This document shows, piece by piece, positions 1 through 10,785 of a stretch of 64,000 bases of DNA (the first letter of the stretch is position 1; each line of letters starts with the position of its first letter). The notes below the pieces were generated by a model. The model made no database searches, was not told where the DNA came from, and saw only the letters and a program-made list of their open reading frames with translations. Origin of the DNA: Lepus europaeus (taxonomy: Eukaryota; Chordata; Mammalia; Lagomorpha; Leporidae); assembly GCF_033115175.1 (NCBI RefSeq), contig NC_084827.1, positions 119,629,701 to 119,693,700 on the forward strand, written 5' to 3'. Made by a program: the position numbers and the translations under genes.

Positions 1-164
1 CACATCCTGTTACCCTGCCGCTTCAGTTCGTAGCAAAGACACTGGATGCAAATGGCAGAGGACAAATAGTTTCCAGGGAAATTTAAAGGGAGGTTGGTTC
101 CCTTGTTTTGGAAACAGCATGATAAAGGAGAAAGGGGTTTAGTCCCCATCCTAAGAGGCTACAC
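1..164. other. Unique sequence, nothing recognised
   Basis: No repeat, RNA gene or coding frame is seen before the first MIR fragment. Confidence 0.5.
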
Positions 165-315
165 ACCATTTTTCAAATCCTTAACCTATCTTTTTGTTAG
201 TTTCCTCGACTGTGAGATGGAACATTCGTTTAACCTCATCCTTTAGTTTGTGTAAAGCAAGATAGAAGGGCCTATAGGAAAGCACTCTGTAGAGTGTAAG
301 ACAGGAGAAAGACAC
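165..315 (+). repeat. MIR fragment
   Basis: The order of motifs follows the MIR 3' half: a TTAACCTATCT stretch, then AGTTTCCTCGACTGTGAGATGG, then an AAAGCACTCTGTAGAGTGTAA end resembling the MIR tail. It is strongly diverged. A second copy in the same orientation at 1600-1775 aligns with it along most of its length. Confidence 0.6.
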
Positions 316-639
316 ACAAATGACTAAGTGAGCCAAGTGGCGCACGTTGGATGGAGCCAGCTGGGACTATGGGAACTTTATGCACTAGTGGAAGACACCC
401 TCTGAAAGGGCCCTTCAACACCAGACTTGCTGCAGTAATGTGGGACTAGTGTCATAGGCAGGAAAAAACATTTTTATGAGAAATATCCCAATTTAAAAAT
501 GTGGCATCTGAAACAAAAATGTCTAAAACACTATTTGTGCAGACTGCATTCTGTTCCTGGTTATTAGTCCTGTTCCCAATGGGTCATACAGTGTAAGAGC
601 AGTTGGGAATTTTATTAGTTAGCAAAAATAATAATTTCT
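316..639. other. Unique sequence up to a target-site duplication
   Basis: No gene is seen. The last bases (627-639, AATAATAATTTCT) recur at 1187-1199 and look like the left target-site duplication of the SINE-L1 unit that follows. Confidence 0.5.
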
Positions 640-895
640 GGGCCGATGCTGTGGCTTAGAGGGTAAAGCCGCTACCTGCAGTACCAGCATCCCATATGGG
701 CACCAGTTTGAGTCCCGGCTGCTCCACTTCTGATCCAGCTCTCTGCTGTGGCCTGGGAAAGCAGTAGAAGATGGCTCAAGCCCTTGGGCCCCTATACCTG
801 TGTGAGAGACCTGGAAGAAGCTCCTGGCTCCTGGCTTCCGATTGGCGCAGCTCCAGCCATTGTGGCTAGCTGGGGAGTGAACCATCATATGGAAG

Positions 896-949
<54 letters not shown>

Positions 950-1030
950 CTGCCTCTGCCTCTCCTTATCTCTTTGTGTAACTCTGGCTTTCAAATAAAT
1001 AAATAAATAAGTAAATCTTTAAAAAAAAAT
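640..1030 (+). mobile_element. C-SINE (lagomorph tRNA-derived SINE), full length
   Basis: Starts GGGCCGATGCTGTGGC with the tRNA-like head. The pol III B box at 706-715 reads GTTTGAGTCC, one CpG-type change from the ideal. The body carries the family blocks CTCTCTGCTGTGGCCTGGGAAAGCAG and GAAGAAGCTCCTGGCTCCTGG. A (TC)n run fills about 900-945 and the tail is AAATAAATAAATAAGTAAATCTT plus A-rich sequence. It runs straight into an L1 3' end; both may share one pair of target-site duplications. Confidence 0.93.
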
Positions 1031-1186
1031 AATAATGAATCATGATGTGATTGGAAGGGGAGAGGGAGCGGGAAAGGGGAGGGTTGTGGGTGGGAGGGAA
1101 GTTTTGGGAGGGGGAAGCCATTGTAACCCATAAGCTGTACTTTGGAAATTTATATTCATTAAATAAAAGTTTAATAAAAAAATAAT
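1031..1186 (+). mobile_element. Rabbit L1 3' UTR end (5'-truncated L1)
   Basis: G-rich purine tracts at 1053-1118 are followed by AAGCCATTGTAACCCATAAGCTG, TACTTTGGAAATTTATATTC and ATTAAATAAAAGTTTAATAAA. This is the standard 3' end of young rabbit L1 elements and appears reversed at 14432 onward. Only about 155 bp are present. The A-rich tail merges into AATAATAAT and the right-hand duplication at 1187-1199. Confidence 0.88.
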
Positions 1187-1267
1187 AATAATAATTTCTA
1201 ACATTTGGAGAATTACATAATAGAATATTGGCTGTGTACCAAGGCACTTTTACATGGAAACACATTT

Positions 1268-1348
1268 TATTTCTTCCACCTTAATTGAGGTATAATTGAC
1301 AAACAAAAATTGTACATTTTCATGGTGTACATAATGATTAGACAGGAA
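1268..1348 (-). mobile_element. Old L1 (L1M-type) fragment
   Basis: The plus strand reads CTTAATTGAGGTATAATTGACAAAC followed by a TGTACATTTTCATGGTGTAC stretch. This is a familiar piece of old L1 3' sequence on the opposite strand. It is short and diverged. Confidence 0.55.
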
Positions 1349-1369
1349 CACTTCTAAACATTATATGAA

Positions 1370-1450
1370 AAGGTAATATTCCCATTTTACACATGTAGAG
1401 ACTGAGTGTGATTATCCCTGGTTAAAGTTATCTGAAGTCTATGGAAACCT
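1370..1450 (+). repeat. MIR core fragment
   Basis: CCCATTTTACACATGTAGAGACTGAG matches the MIR core block 'cattttacagatgaggaaactgag'. The match fades after the following GTTAAAG. Confidence 0.45.
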
Positions 1451-1599
1451 TAATTTTTTTAAAAAAAATGATGGAAACATTTTTTTAAACTATAAAGAGT
1501 GTGATGTAAAAGCACCTCACCCTCACATTTCCTCAACAAAGCCTTTCACTGTGGTCATTCCAAGGCAGTATTTATTCCAATCATGGTTAATTGTGGACC

Positions 1600-1775
1600 T
1601 TATAAATAAGAGAATCTGTCCTTTAACCTATGCTTTTCTTTTTTTTCCTAAGCTGGAAAATGTGGATAATATTGCCTAACCTCCTGTCTTGTAATCTGAG
1701 TAAAACATGATAGGAGAGCCTGACGGAGAGTGCTTTATAGAGTATAAAATAGGAGAGGGACATACAAACAGCTTT
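1600..1775 (+). repeat. MIR fragment
   Basis: TTTAACCTATGC, TTTCCTAAGCTGGAAAATGTGGATAATATTGCCTAACCTC and GAGTGCTTTATAGAGTATAAAATAG follow MIR order. It is the same part of the element as the copy at 165-315. Confidence 0.6.
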
Positions 1776-2329
1776 TGTCAACATTTTCTTTCGTACATTT
1801 ACTTTTCTTTAGCTTCTCCTGACCCATGGTTAGTAAACTGATCAAATAAGAAAAGCTCACAATTCATTTTTATCTTAACTGGGCAAAGCACTTAGTAGCT
1901 GGGAAGGCAGTTTCTTAGCCTGACTTAGATGTTACAGCTAACCATGAAGAGGGAAAGAAAGGTTAGCTGCCCAGTGTCAGTCATGTGTCAGCTTCCAATG
2001 CCTGGTGACAGAGTCCAGAGGTAGCACAACAGTATTTCATCCTCTTGTAATTGCACATTAAAGACTCAGCCAGGGGGTCTTTCCTGGACATCTAGAGGAG
2101 ATCTTCAAGTTCAAGAAACCAGAAGGCCTACGAATAGAGAAAGAGAATACCTACTGGATAGTAGAAGGCCCCTGTTTCTCTATGAGTAGGTCAGCTATCA
2201 GGTGAATATCTGAATGATGAAAGAAAAACTATTTTCCTGCTTCTTCTCCCTTAACAGGTCTTTACCAGTCTGCTTGCTTATTTGTATGACTACCAAAGAG
2301 TATCAAGCACAGTTAACAAGCAATGTTCT
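1776..2329. other. Unique sequence, nothing recognised
   Basis: No repeat family, RNA gene or convincing coding frame was seen. Confidence 0.5.
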
Positions 2330-2632
2330 GGGGCAGGCACTTGGTGCAGCAGCTAAGATACCTGCTTAGGACATCCTCATCCCATATCAAGGTGCCTGGG
2401 TTCAAGTCCCAGGTCTGCTTCCCATCCAGCTCCTTGCTGGGATGCAGCAGGTGATGGCTCAAGTTGGTTCCCTGAAGGACACCTGGAATGAGTTTCAGGC
2501 TCATAGCTTCAACTGGGCCCAGCCCCAGCCATTGCAGGCATTTGGGGAGTAAACAAGTGGATGGAAAATCAGTCAATCTCTCTCTCTCTCTATCTCTGTT
2601 GCCCTCCCCATCTCAGATAAATAAATAAAGCA
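2330..2632 (+). mobile_element. C-SINE, older subfamily
   Basis: Begins GGGGCAGGCACTTGGTGCAGC. The B box GTTCAAGTCC is at 2400-2409. The body has the older form with GATGGCTCAAGTTGGTTCCCT and CCAGCCCCAGCCATTGCAGGCATTTGGGGAG. A short (CT)n and an AAATAAATAAAG tail close it. Its divergence exceeds that of the 640 copy. Confidence 0.88.
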
Positions 2633-5600
2633 ATTTATTTGTAGGACAGTTAGTAGAAAATGACCATTTTAGTGATTATTAGCAAAAGATTAATAATGAA
2701 AGAAATTTCCTATTACCTAAAACCCTTAAGCATGCAGGAATGTATTTTTTTCCCATCCTTCTATCACTCTCATTTCCCACTTCTGTTTCCTCTGCCTGGC
2801 CATTCCCAGCATTCTCTTGCATCGTGGAGATGAAGGGCTCCCAAGTTATAGAAAACAGTTAAAAATATATCAGAAGGAGTTGGCCAATGAAGCCATAGTG
2901 AAGGAATCTTAAAAATAGAATCTTACCCAAGGTGAGTATGTGGAATTGGATGATTCTGGTGCTTATGACTAACAACCTGGAGCGGCAGAGAAAATAACAC
3001 GGGTGGCCCAGATGCAGAGGAGTGTCCCATCAGCCCCTTGTCCTTGGGTGCAGGCCTGCGTCCCTTCTCTTCCCGTCACCGCCTGAGTGTTTCCCCAAGG
3101 CACGTGGGGAATAGAACAGGATGTGTGTAACCCCTGAGGGAGTCCGAAACAAAAGCGAAGCAAGCAAAGAAACTTCCCTTCACGTGCCTTTCGCTGAAGG
3201 AGCACGCATGCAAAAGCAGAGCAGGTTCTCTGAAAATGGTGTTTCCCGAGCCTGCGAGAGGGGACTCACCAGCGAATTCTCAGAAGCAACGACAAAAGAA
3301 GAGCCTTGGGATCAGGACAACCTGTAGGTACTGTTGGCAGTAATTATGAAAAAGGAAATGGTGGCCATTAGGAAATTCCTAGGAATGGGTTATGCTGGGA
3401 CAGAGGGAAGAATGGTAGTGTTTTTTTTTTTAAAAAAAAAAAAAAACAAACAAACAAATGAGCAATGCATCTCCCCTACGTGCCCCCAAAAGAGCCTATG
3501 GAGCCTTGGGGTCCTAAGCCCTTTATATCGCATTTAACTGTGTAAGTATTTCTAGAGCTGGGGATGTGCTTAGCACGGTGCTGGTAGTTTCTTTCAGTGG
3601 CCTTCAAGCGAAGGATTTGTTTTGTTTTGTTTTCGCTAAGCGAAGGCGCACATTTAGAGAGGTTATAAGAGGCTTTCGTCATCCCGAAGCTTAGTGGGCG
3701 ACGTAGACCCTGGCCCTTGACTCAAGATGGGCACATTCCAGAAGCGGGCATCCCAGGTGGCAACATTTAAGACACCTCAGATATCAAAGAAGTGACAAGG
3801 CTTTCGGACAACATGCAGCCCATGGCAGGCCCAAGCTTCATGCTCTCGGGGGGAAGTAGATCCAATTAAATTGGGGGCTGGTTTTCAGTTGCCAAGTTTC
3901 ATGCAACTTTCAATGGCTTTGGAACGAAGAGTTGAGAGGCAGGCCCAGAGCAAAATGAGCTGAGTCGGGGAAGGAGAAAATAGATTCTGAATGTAAAAAG
4001 CGGAGTTCTTTGATGGGCTGAAGAACTGACACATGGAAAATGTAATGCATTATTGACAAACACGTATGCTGGCTGCAAAAATAATTAACACAAGCAGAAA
4101 AGAAATAGGAATGAAATGGAGCAGAAAGACTTTGAAAGATTGTGAAGTGGCCGCTGAAATTGCCAAGCTAATGTCAGAGAGATGATTAAAATTTTCCAAT
4201 AGAACAGGTGAATAGGTACTTAGGAGAGTGTGATGTAAACCAAGAGAAAGTGGATCATTATATGAATCTGCACTGGGGTACTAATCAGCATTTTATGTGC
4301 AACTTTGCAGTGCACATTTTAGCAGATGGAGGAAGCTCTTAAAAGCTGATAGCTAAAGCGAGTCTGACTGCCTTTCTCTTCCACAATAACCATCCCTGGA
4401 ATGGGTCCTTGTTCCAAGGGAGAACCAGTTCCCCAAATAGAGTTTCAGAGAAATCAATATGCTCCCAAAGGTAAGATACCTGCAGAACTCCAGGACCAAG
4501 GGAGAAGAGAGGGAAGGAAGGGGAAGTTGAAGTCTTCCTAAGCAAGGGTTCCTGGTTGAACAGGCTCTGAATAAATAAGCTGGGCACTCAGTAATCAGAA
4601 TGCAAAGTGAAGATCAAGTAGAGGCTAGGAGAAAGTCTTCTGCAGGCCAAACTCGGCACGTGCACGCAGGCACGCACACGCACATTCTTCTCGAAACCGT
4701 ATTGCTGCAATAACAAAAACAATTAGATGGTGGAGTGTGGGTATGTTAAAAGAGAATAATTCTTCATGATCAGAATGACTTTTTCGCTCATTCAACAGAA
4801 AAAGACTCTTATTTTTTATTTGTTGGCAAAGCCAAATTAGAAAAAATATATATCTTTACGACCACAGGAGACAAATGAGTGATACCAAATATCACTAAAA
4901 ATGCTATTAATCTACAGTGATATAAAATTACCATCTCAGCACAAAGAAAGCCTATATAATCTGAATTTCTCTAGCATCATAAAAACGAATGAGAAGCGAA
5001 ATTGAGAGTAAGTATGCTTTGGAGATGCCGTTAAGAGTTACATGCATTGTTAACAAATGTGGCTAGACAGACTGGTGATTTACCTTGAGTAACAAATTTA
5101 TAGAGACACAGAAAATTTCCAAATGGGACCAACTCATTGCTCTGCGTGTTGGTTGATGGCACCTTTGAGAGTCTGGTTCTCTTTTTTTAGATATTTAAGT
5201 GTAGCTGATTAGCCACTGACTTTATGGATTATTTCCCTGTTTTCATTTTCTCATTTGCTGTGTATTTCAAAAGCCAAAAACAGCTCAGGGTAGGGTGAGG
5301 GTGTGGAGAAGAACATGATGTGTGCCTGCTTCGTGTATCGGAAGACCAGTTACTGCCCAGTCACTAAGGGACCTTCCGCATATCTGAACAAGGCCCATCT
5401 GCTGTGAGTCCTCCATCACCTTCTTGCTCAGTCCAGAGCGGTGGAATGTCAGCTCACTTCCAGGATATTGTCATGAGCCTCTGGACAACTGGAGGAGGGT
5501 GATGGCCAGGTCAGTGTTAGACGGGAAGGAGAGGACAGTGACACTGAGCTATGGAGGGGGTGGGAGCCCAACAAGCAAACGGAGAGGAAGAAAAAGATGG

Positions 5601-5640
5601 ATGTGGGGGAGCCAGAGGGAATGAGTGCTTCTATTTCTTC
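2633..5640. other. Long unique stretch with scattered low-complexity tracts
   Basis: About 3 kb without a transposable element that I recognise. It holds a T/A run at 3421-3446, three TTTTG units near 3619-3632, and an alternating GCACGTGCACGC/CACGCACACGCACA stretch at about 4656-4684. Part of 3960-4300 (AT-rich, with TAATGCATTATTG and AAATAATTAACAC blocks) is the sort of sequence often found in conserved noncoding elements, but conservation cannot be judged here. The ORFs are short and unrecognised. Confidence 0.5.
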
Positions 5641-5645
5641 CATAT

Positions 5646-5661
5646 TAGAGAGAGAGAGAGG

Positions 5662-5692
<31 letters not shown>
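5646..5692 (+). repeat. (GA)n microsatellite
   Basis: A nearly pure AG repeat broken once by GGGAGGG. It is not in a SINE tail, so it is a free-standing simple repeat. Confidence 0.95.
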
Positions 5693-6664
5693 TCACCACC
5701 ACTACCAATAAGAGTTTGAGGAAATTTAGAAAGGGACACATGAGTTTTCCATTTGTCTAAGTGTGGTGAGGAAATAGTATATTAAAGTGATACATAGGAA
5801 CCAAGATGTGACCCATAATTGTTGGCAATTTGCTGTGAGCCAGGGACAAATGCAAGAAGGGAGAGCAATGCCTTTTCCCTGTCTTGCTGGCTGCCTTCTA
5901 TGAAGAGTTGAACATCTATGTTAGAATACTCACGCCAGACATTCCTGCGAGATGAGCAGTTGCTGGTTTTTTTGTTTTTGTTTTTGTTTTTTTTTAGAAT
6001 CCTCTTCTACTGAGCATCACAGTCTCCTGCCTAGAAGCTCATAATTGTGCCAGGCTAATGTGGAAATACAGTGGGAGTCCCACTCTGGTCCACTGCTCTT
6101 TCAAGGAAACGGAACCAGGCACCTTTCCCTAACATCCCTATGGCAGGGACACAAGGGTGCTGGGCATGACTTTCAATGTCACAGCACGACTTCCAGGGTT
6201 AGCCCCAGGTCTGTGAGATGTCAGTATAAACCTGTTGGCATGCTTAAGAAAAAGAAATCAAAACCATGAACTCAGAATCAGGAATGAATGGAGAAATTTA
6301 TTTTGAATGAATAATCACATCAAACCAAAAATTTTATAGAACTGACAAATATCACAATTTCCAAAAATATCCAGAAAAATAAAATGTATTTTTAATAATT
6401 AATTGCCCGATACAGTTCTAGAATGCTTGTTTCCCTACATTTTTGCCTTCATACTCTTTGATTGCTTCTTTATAGTATAACGATTTTGTAATTTTCCTAG
6501 AGAGGGGAAAAAGTAATTCAGTCTTTCCACTAGCATGGTTGATCAAAATGTGGTTATTATTGATGGTTTCAAAGTGACTTTTCACTTTAAGCCTTTTATT
6601 GGCAATGCCGTATCTATAAATTCCTCAGCAATTTCTTGCCTGAAGCCAAAGCCTTTATTTAATT
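5693..6664. other. Unique sequence
   Basis: Contains a TTTTTG-type T-rich tract at about 5968-5996. 6280-6480 is AT-rich. No gene or named repeat was seen. Confidence 0.5.
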
Positions 6665-7000
6665 TTAAATTTATTTTCATTTTTATTTGAAAGGCAGAGA
6701 GAGACAGAGACAGAGACAGAAACAGAAACAGAGAAAGATCTTCCATCTGCTCATTCATTTTCCAAATGCCCACAACAACGGGGGCTGGGCCAGCCTGAAG
6801 CCAGGAGAAGGGAATTCTATCTGGGTCTCCCAGGTAGCTGGTAGGGACCCAAGCACTTGAGACATCAGCTTCTGACTTCAGGGTGCACATAAGCAAGGTG
6901 TGGGACCTAAAGCAGGGGAGCTAAGACTCAAACCAGAAACTCCAGTATAGGATATGGGAGCCCCAGTGTGTCTTAACTGCTGCACCCAGTGCTTGCCCCA
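6665..7000 (-). mobile_element. C-SINE, old and diverged
   Basis: Reversed tail (TTTATTTGAAAGGCAGAG) is followed by a degenerate GA-rich tract, CTTCCATCTGCTCATTCATTTTCCAAATG, GGTCTCCCAGGTAGC and ends CACCCAGTGCTTGCCCC. The CAG-rich tract AGAGACAGAGACAGAAACAG is the decayed (CT)n region. An ORF of 104 codons across it is chance. Confidence 0.85.
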
Positions 7001-8049
7001 AGGCCTGGGCTTTTGAGCTTGCCCACCTTCTGACCTGGCTGGGGACAGTGCCTCACTGTCTGCCTCCTTACCAGCCCTGACCTGGAAGATCTGAGGCTTG
7101 GGGCAGAGTAGTAAAAGTGGGCCTGGCTTAGATTCCTGCTGTTAGAGGTAGGGATGGGTCAGGATGCCAAGGTGATTCCCAACAGGTTGTGCGTAAGGGC
7201 CAGGCAGATGGCGAGGTTTTGCAGAGCCCAGCAGCATCAGAGGCAAGGGCAGTGGTGCCCCCAGGCTGGGGCAGTATTATTTGTCTCCTTGCTGGGTTTG
7301 CTGCTTTCTCCTGTCGATGACACCTGAGCCTTGGGAAAGCACCTTGAATGTTAAGTTTTTCCAGCTGTGCCATGAATCTTCATTAGCTGACCATGGACGA
7401 GTTATGAAGTAGATGGTTCATTTTTAGAATCACCCTTTTTCCTTTCTCTTTGGATCATCTGGGAGTGTAACTACAGAGCAATTCACAAATAGGGTATTTA
7501 TGTGTAAGTCTAAAGCGCAAAGGAACTTTTGTAATCTATCCATAAAAAACCATCAAATTCTGATGAGTCCTGTGAGAGGAAAGACTGAATTATCTTTCAA
7601 TGTTCACTGTACAAATACAACAAGTTTGTCTTATGAAGGGTCAGCCAAAGATTATGTGGCCAAATAGTGTAATAAAAGAGTATTGTAGAGGTTTGGCCCC
7701 TTACTAGCCCCGGGACCCCGAGGGGGGACTCTCATCACTGAGACACCCACCCCTGTGGGACCTGACTTGGCTTCCTGGCAGAGCTCACTAAGCAATACGT
7801 TCCTTTTGAATAAATGCCTGGAAACCACTTACGATCCCCCGCATCTTCAGAAATTGAACTTACGTGAGAAATCTTTAAGAGTTTAAGGACTATAACTGAA
7901 ACTGTGGGATTCAGTGGAGCCAATAGGGAGGATATTGTGATGTTGGAGAGTAGCCTTTCAATTAAGCCAAGAGACAGATATAACATTTAAGTCTCAAATC
8001 AATCTCAAGTCTGAACATACCACGTTTTGCTAATTTACTAAATGCATGC
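7001..8049. other. Unique sequence
   Basis: GC-richer at 7000-7320 and AT-richer after. No supported gene or repeat. Confidence 0.5.
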
Positions 8050-8205
8050 CCTATGACAAATTTCTTAACTTTTTCGCTAGTCCTAGTCTCCTTGTTGATT
8101 TAGAAAGGGAAATATTGGTACAGTTACACTTAGCTTGTGGGAAGTAAATGCAGCTATCTCAGTGCCCCACATACGGAGCTTAGTAAATGTGATTTCCTTC
8201 CTATG
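8050..8205 (+). repeat. MIR fragment
   Basis: AAATTTCTTAACTTTTTCGCTAGTCCTAGTCTCC, a GGGAAATATTGGTACAG block and CAGTGCCCCACATACGGAGCTTAGTAAATGTG follow the MIR 3' half in order. Confidence 0.6.
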
Positions 8206-9437
8206 GTTTTACAATACAAGCTCTTAGATTTTACAGACTGTTCGCTATGATGTCTTTCATCTTTACTAAATGGTACATTTATGCAACTTGAATTCCTGCT
8301 GAAACCCAAGAGACCCCATTGTTTTAAAATCTTTACTAATCCTAGTCTTTCACTTTGTCTTCCTTACTCAAAAACCAAACCCTAATCTCTTGCTTCCATC
8401 CCACTGCGCCTGTTTTGTGTGATGTTGACACTAATCCTTAGAACAAATAAGCTGACATTAGATCATTTCTTTAGTTAACTTTTGGTGCTGAACCTTCTTA
8501 GAAAGACAGGCAGGCTACATCTCTCAGGAGGGAATGTCTGAGGATCATGATACACAATTCAACTTTTTTCTACTTCTCTGATATCTGCAGGCTGCATGCA
8601 TTTCTAATTTTAGGAGTGCCTGCAAACAGTTAAGAATCATGCACTCACATATTCAATGGCCTGTGCCCAAGCTGCCCATATCTGATTGGATAATGTACAC
8701 TGTTATTTTAAACCTTTCTTTTGAAATGGAAACCTCAATGTTTCGTATTTTTCTGATATTCCTAAATTTGCTTTTCCAGATCTTTTCCTAAACTGTCAAT
8801 TTTAGTAGGGCTTGTGGTAGAGTTTTTTTCCCTACCATTGGCTATTGAATGTGTCTAGATCACTTATTTGGTTAAAAAAAAAAAAAAATCTGTGTCTGCT
8901 CATTGGAGGGCAGGGAGGGCTGGAGAGGAGAAGGCAAGTAATGTAGGATTCTGGCTCAAAACCACTTGTTTAAAAGCTAGTGGTTGCCTTTTAGATCCTT
9001 GGCCTCCCTTCCAATCTGAGCAGTGTTTCCAAAGGTGAAAAGAGATGGCTAGAAATGAATGGGCAGTCTTGTCTTGATTTAAAAATGGTCCACATGGGCA
9101 TGGTGTCTGACCTCTGAATGCAAAGGAAAAGGTTGCTATCCATAGCTTCATTAAAATGGATAAACTTAAAATAACAAGGGAAATGTTTGCAAAAATTTTA
9201 ACTCGGGCAAATATGTTTGTGGCATTAGCATGATACCTTGAGGTCTTTGGAATCAGATCCTAGCTAAAGTTTTTTTGCTAGAGAATGTTTTGGTCACAAA
9301 GATAACCAGTTTCATTATCTGTATGATTCATACCAAGTTTCTTTGGTTTATAGAAAGACCATTTTGCATTAAAGTTATTAAAAAACCACCAATAAATTAC
9401 TAATGTATTCTCATGAGAAATAAATGCTTCTGTGATT
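8206..9437. other. Unique sequence
   Basis: No gene recognised. An A run lies at about 8874-8888. ORFs here are under 90 codons without recognisable motifs. Confidence 0.5.
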
Positions 9438-9757
9438 AGAATATGTCCACTCCAAAATTCATGTGCTCGAAATTTAATCCTCAAAGCAACAGTGTTGGGA
9501 GGTGAGCTCTCTTGAAGATGTTGGGTCTTCATCAGTGGATTAATGCTGCTATGAAATGGGCTTGTAGCAGTGAGTTTTAACTCTTCTATCTTTCAGACAT
9601 GTGAGGATAAAGCTCTCCTCCCCTCCACTGGACCCAGCATTCAGTGTATCAACTTGGAGGCAGAGAAACTAGGCCCTGCAAAATACATTTCTGTTTTTTT
9701 ATAAAGACCTGGGCTCAGGTATCCTGGTATAGCAGCACAAACTGGACTAAGACATTA
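9438..9757 (+). mobile_element. Old LTR, probably MaLR/ERVL type (solo LTR remnant)
   Basis: The layout resembles common mammalian MaLR-like LTRs: CCAAAATTCATGTGCTCGAAATTTAATCC, GTTGGGAGGTGAGCTC, CATGTGAGGATAAAGC, a weak polyadenylation region and the terminus TATAGCAGCACAAACTGGACTAAGAC. No internal viral genes flank it. The exact subfamily is uncertain. Confidence 0.6.
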
Positions 9758-10479
9758 GTCCAGCATTATCATGTAGGTGTTCTGATGTCTACTAGCAGAT
9801 AAGGGGTAATGTAATAATATTTGTACTCCATCCTGGAATAAACTGGAGGGGAATTAGGGACATCTATATGAGCTAGGTGAAAACATTTAGTGCATTTTCT
9901 TTATATTTTATTATGATGATAATAAAAATAAAATACAGAGCATTATAGATAGGTATTAAATATTGAATTTGTATAAAAGCCCAAAATAAAATCTTTTCCA
10001 GAATTTTTAATGAGAAAGTTCAGCTTGCTTTCATGCACATAACTATTTTATACCAAGTTTTATGTTTGAAATGGCTACAAGCAAGTCCTGATCAAGTCTT
10101 TTTAATGATCTCTTCAAATTCTTGATAGTCACCATTGATGAGAAACTTTGTCTGCCCAAGTAGGTGATAAAAAATTTAAAACCATTTTTTACAGCCATTC
10201 AAAAATTTACAACAGTTGAAATTATCCTTAAAGAATCTAAGAGCTCTTCTTTTTTTTTTCTTTCCTGGACCAACATAAATGTTGGAATTTCTTTTGATAA
10301 TGAGAATGGATCTCAAATTCTGTCAACCCTTTTCAATCCATGTATTTCAAAAGAAAGGTATTTGACTATGCAGGAGGCGCATGTACTGCTTGAGCCCTTG
10401 CCCTTCCACTTGCATGGACTCCATTAAAAGGGTACGCCCCCTGCCAATGGGCAGAAGGACAGCATTCTGTGGTGTGTGA
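9758..10479. other. Unique AT-rich sequence
   Basis: The 87-codon ORF at 10164-10427 has no recognisable motif. 9895-9985 is very AT-rich. Confidence 0.5.
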
Positions 10480-10785
10480 GTGTGGTAGGGTGAGTTGTGG
10501 TTCCAGGATGCCAAAACTCTTCAGATGCTCACGTCCCTTGTGTAAAATGACAGTATTTGCACATTACCTGTGCACATCCTACTACGTACTTTAAATAACC
10601 TCTAGATTCCTCAGAATACCTAAAACAGTGCAAATGCTATATCAATAGCTACTCTTTGTTTAGGAAATAATTATAAGAAAAAACTTTGTACATATTCACC
10701 TCAGATGCTGTTTTCCCAAATATTTTCAAGTCTATGATTGATTGAATCCATGGATTCGGAGTTTATAGATGCAGAAGGGCAACTG
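10480..10785 (+). mobile_element. MER2-like nonautonomous Tigger DNA transposon
   Basis: Follows the MER2 order: GTGGTTCCAGGATGCCAAAA, CAGTATTTGCACATTACCTG, TGCACATCCTACTACGTACTTTAAATAACCTCTAGATT, and a right end TGAATCCATGGATTCGGAG with AGAAGGGCAACTG. It is nearly full length and has no transposase. A second, better-preserved copy lies at 48797-49437. Confidence 0.8.

Noticed and set aside
165..1775. Apparent local duplication between 165-315 and 1600-1775
   Set aside because: The similarity is explained by both being MIR copies of the same part and orientation.
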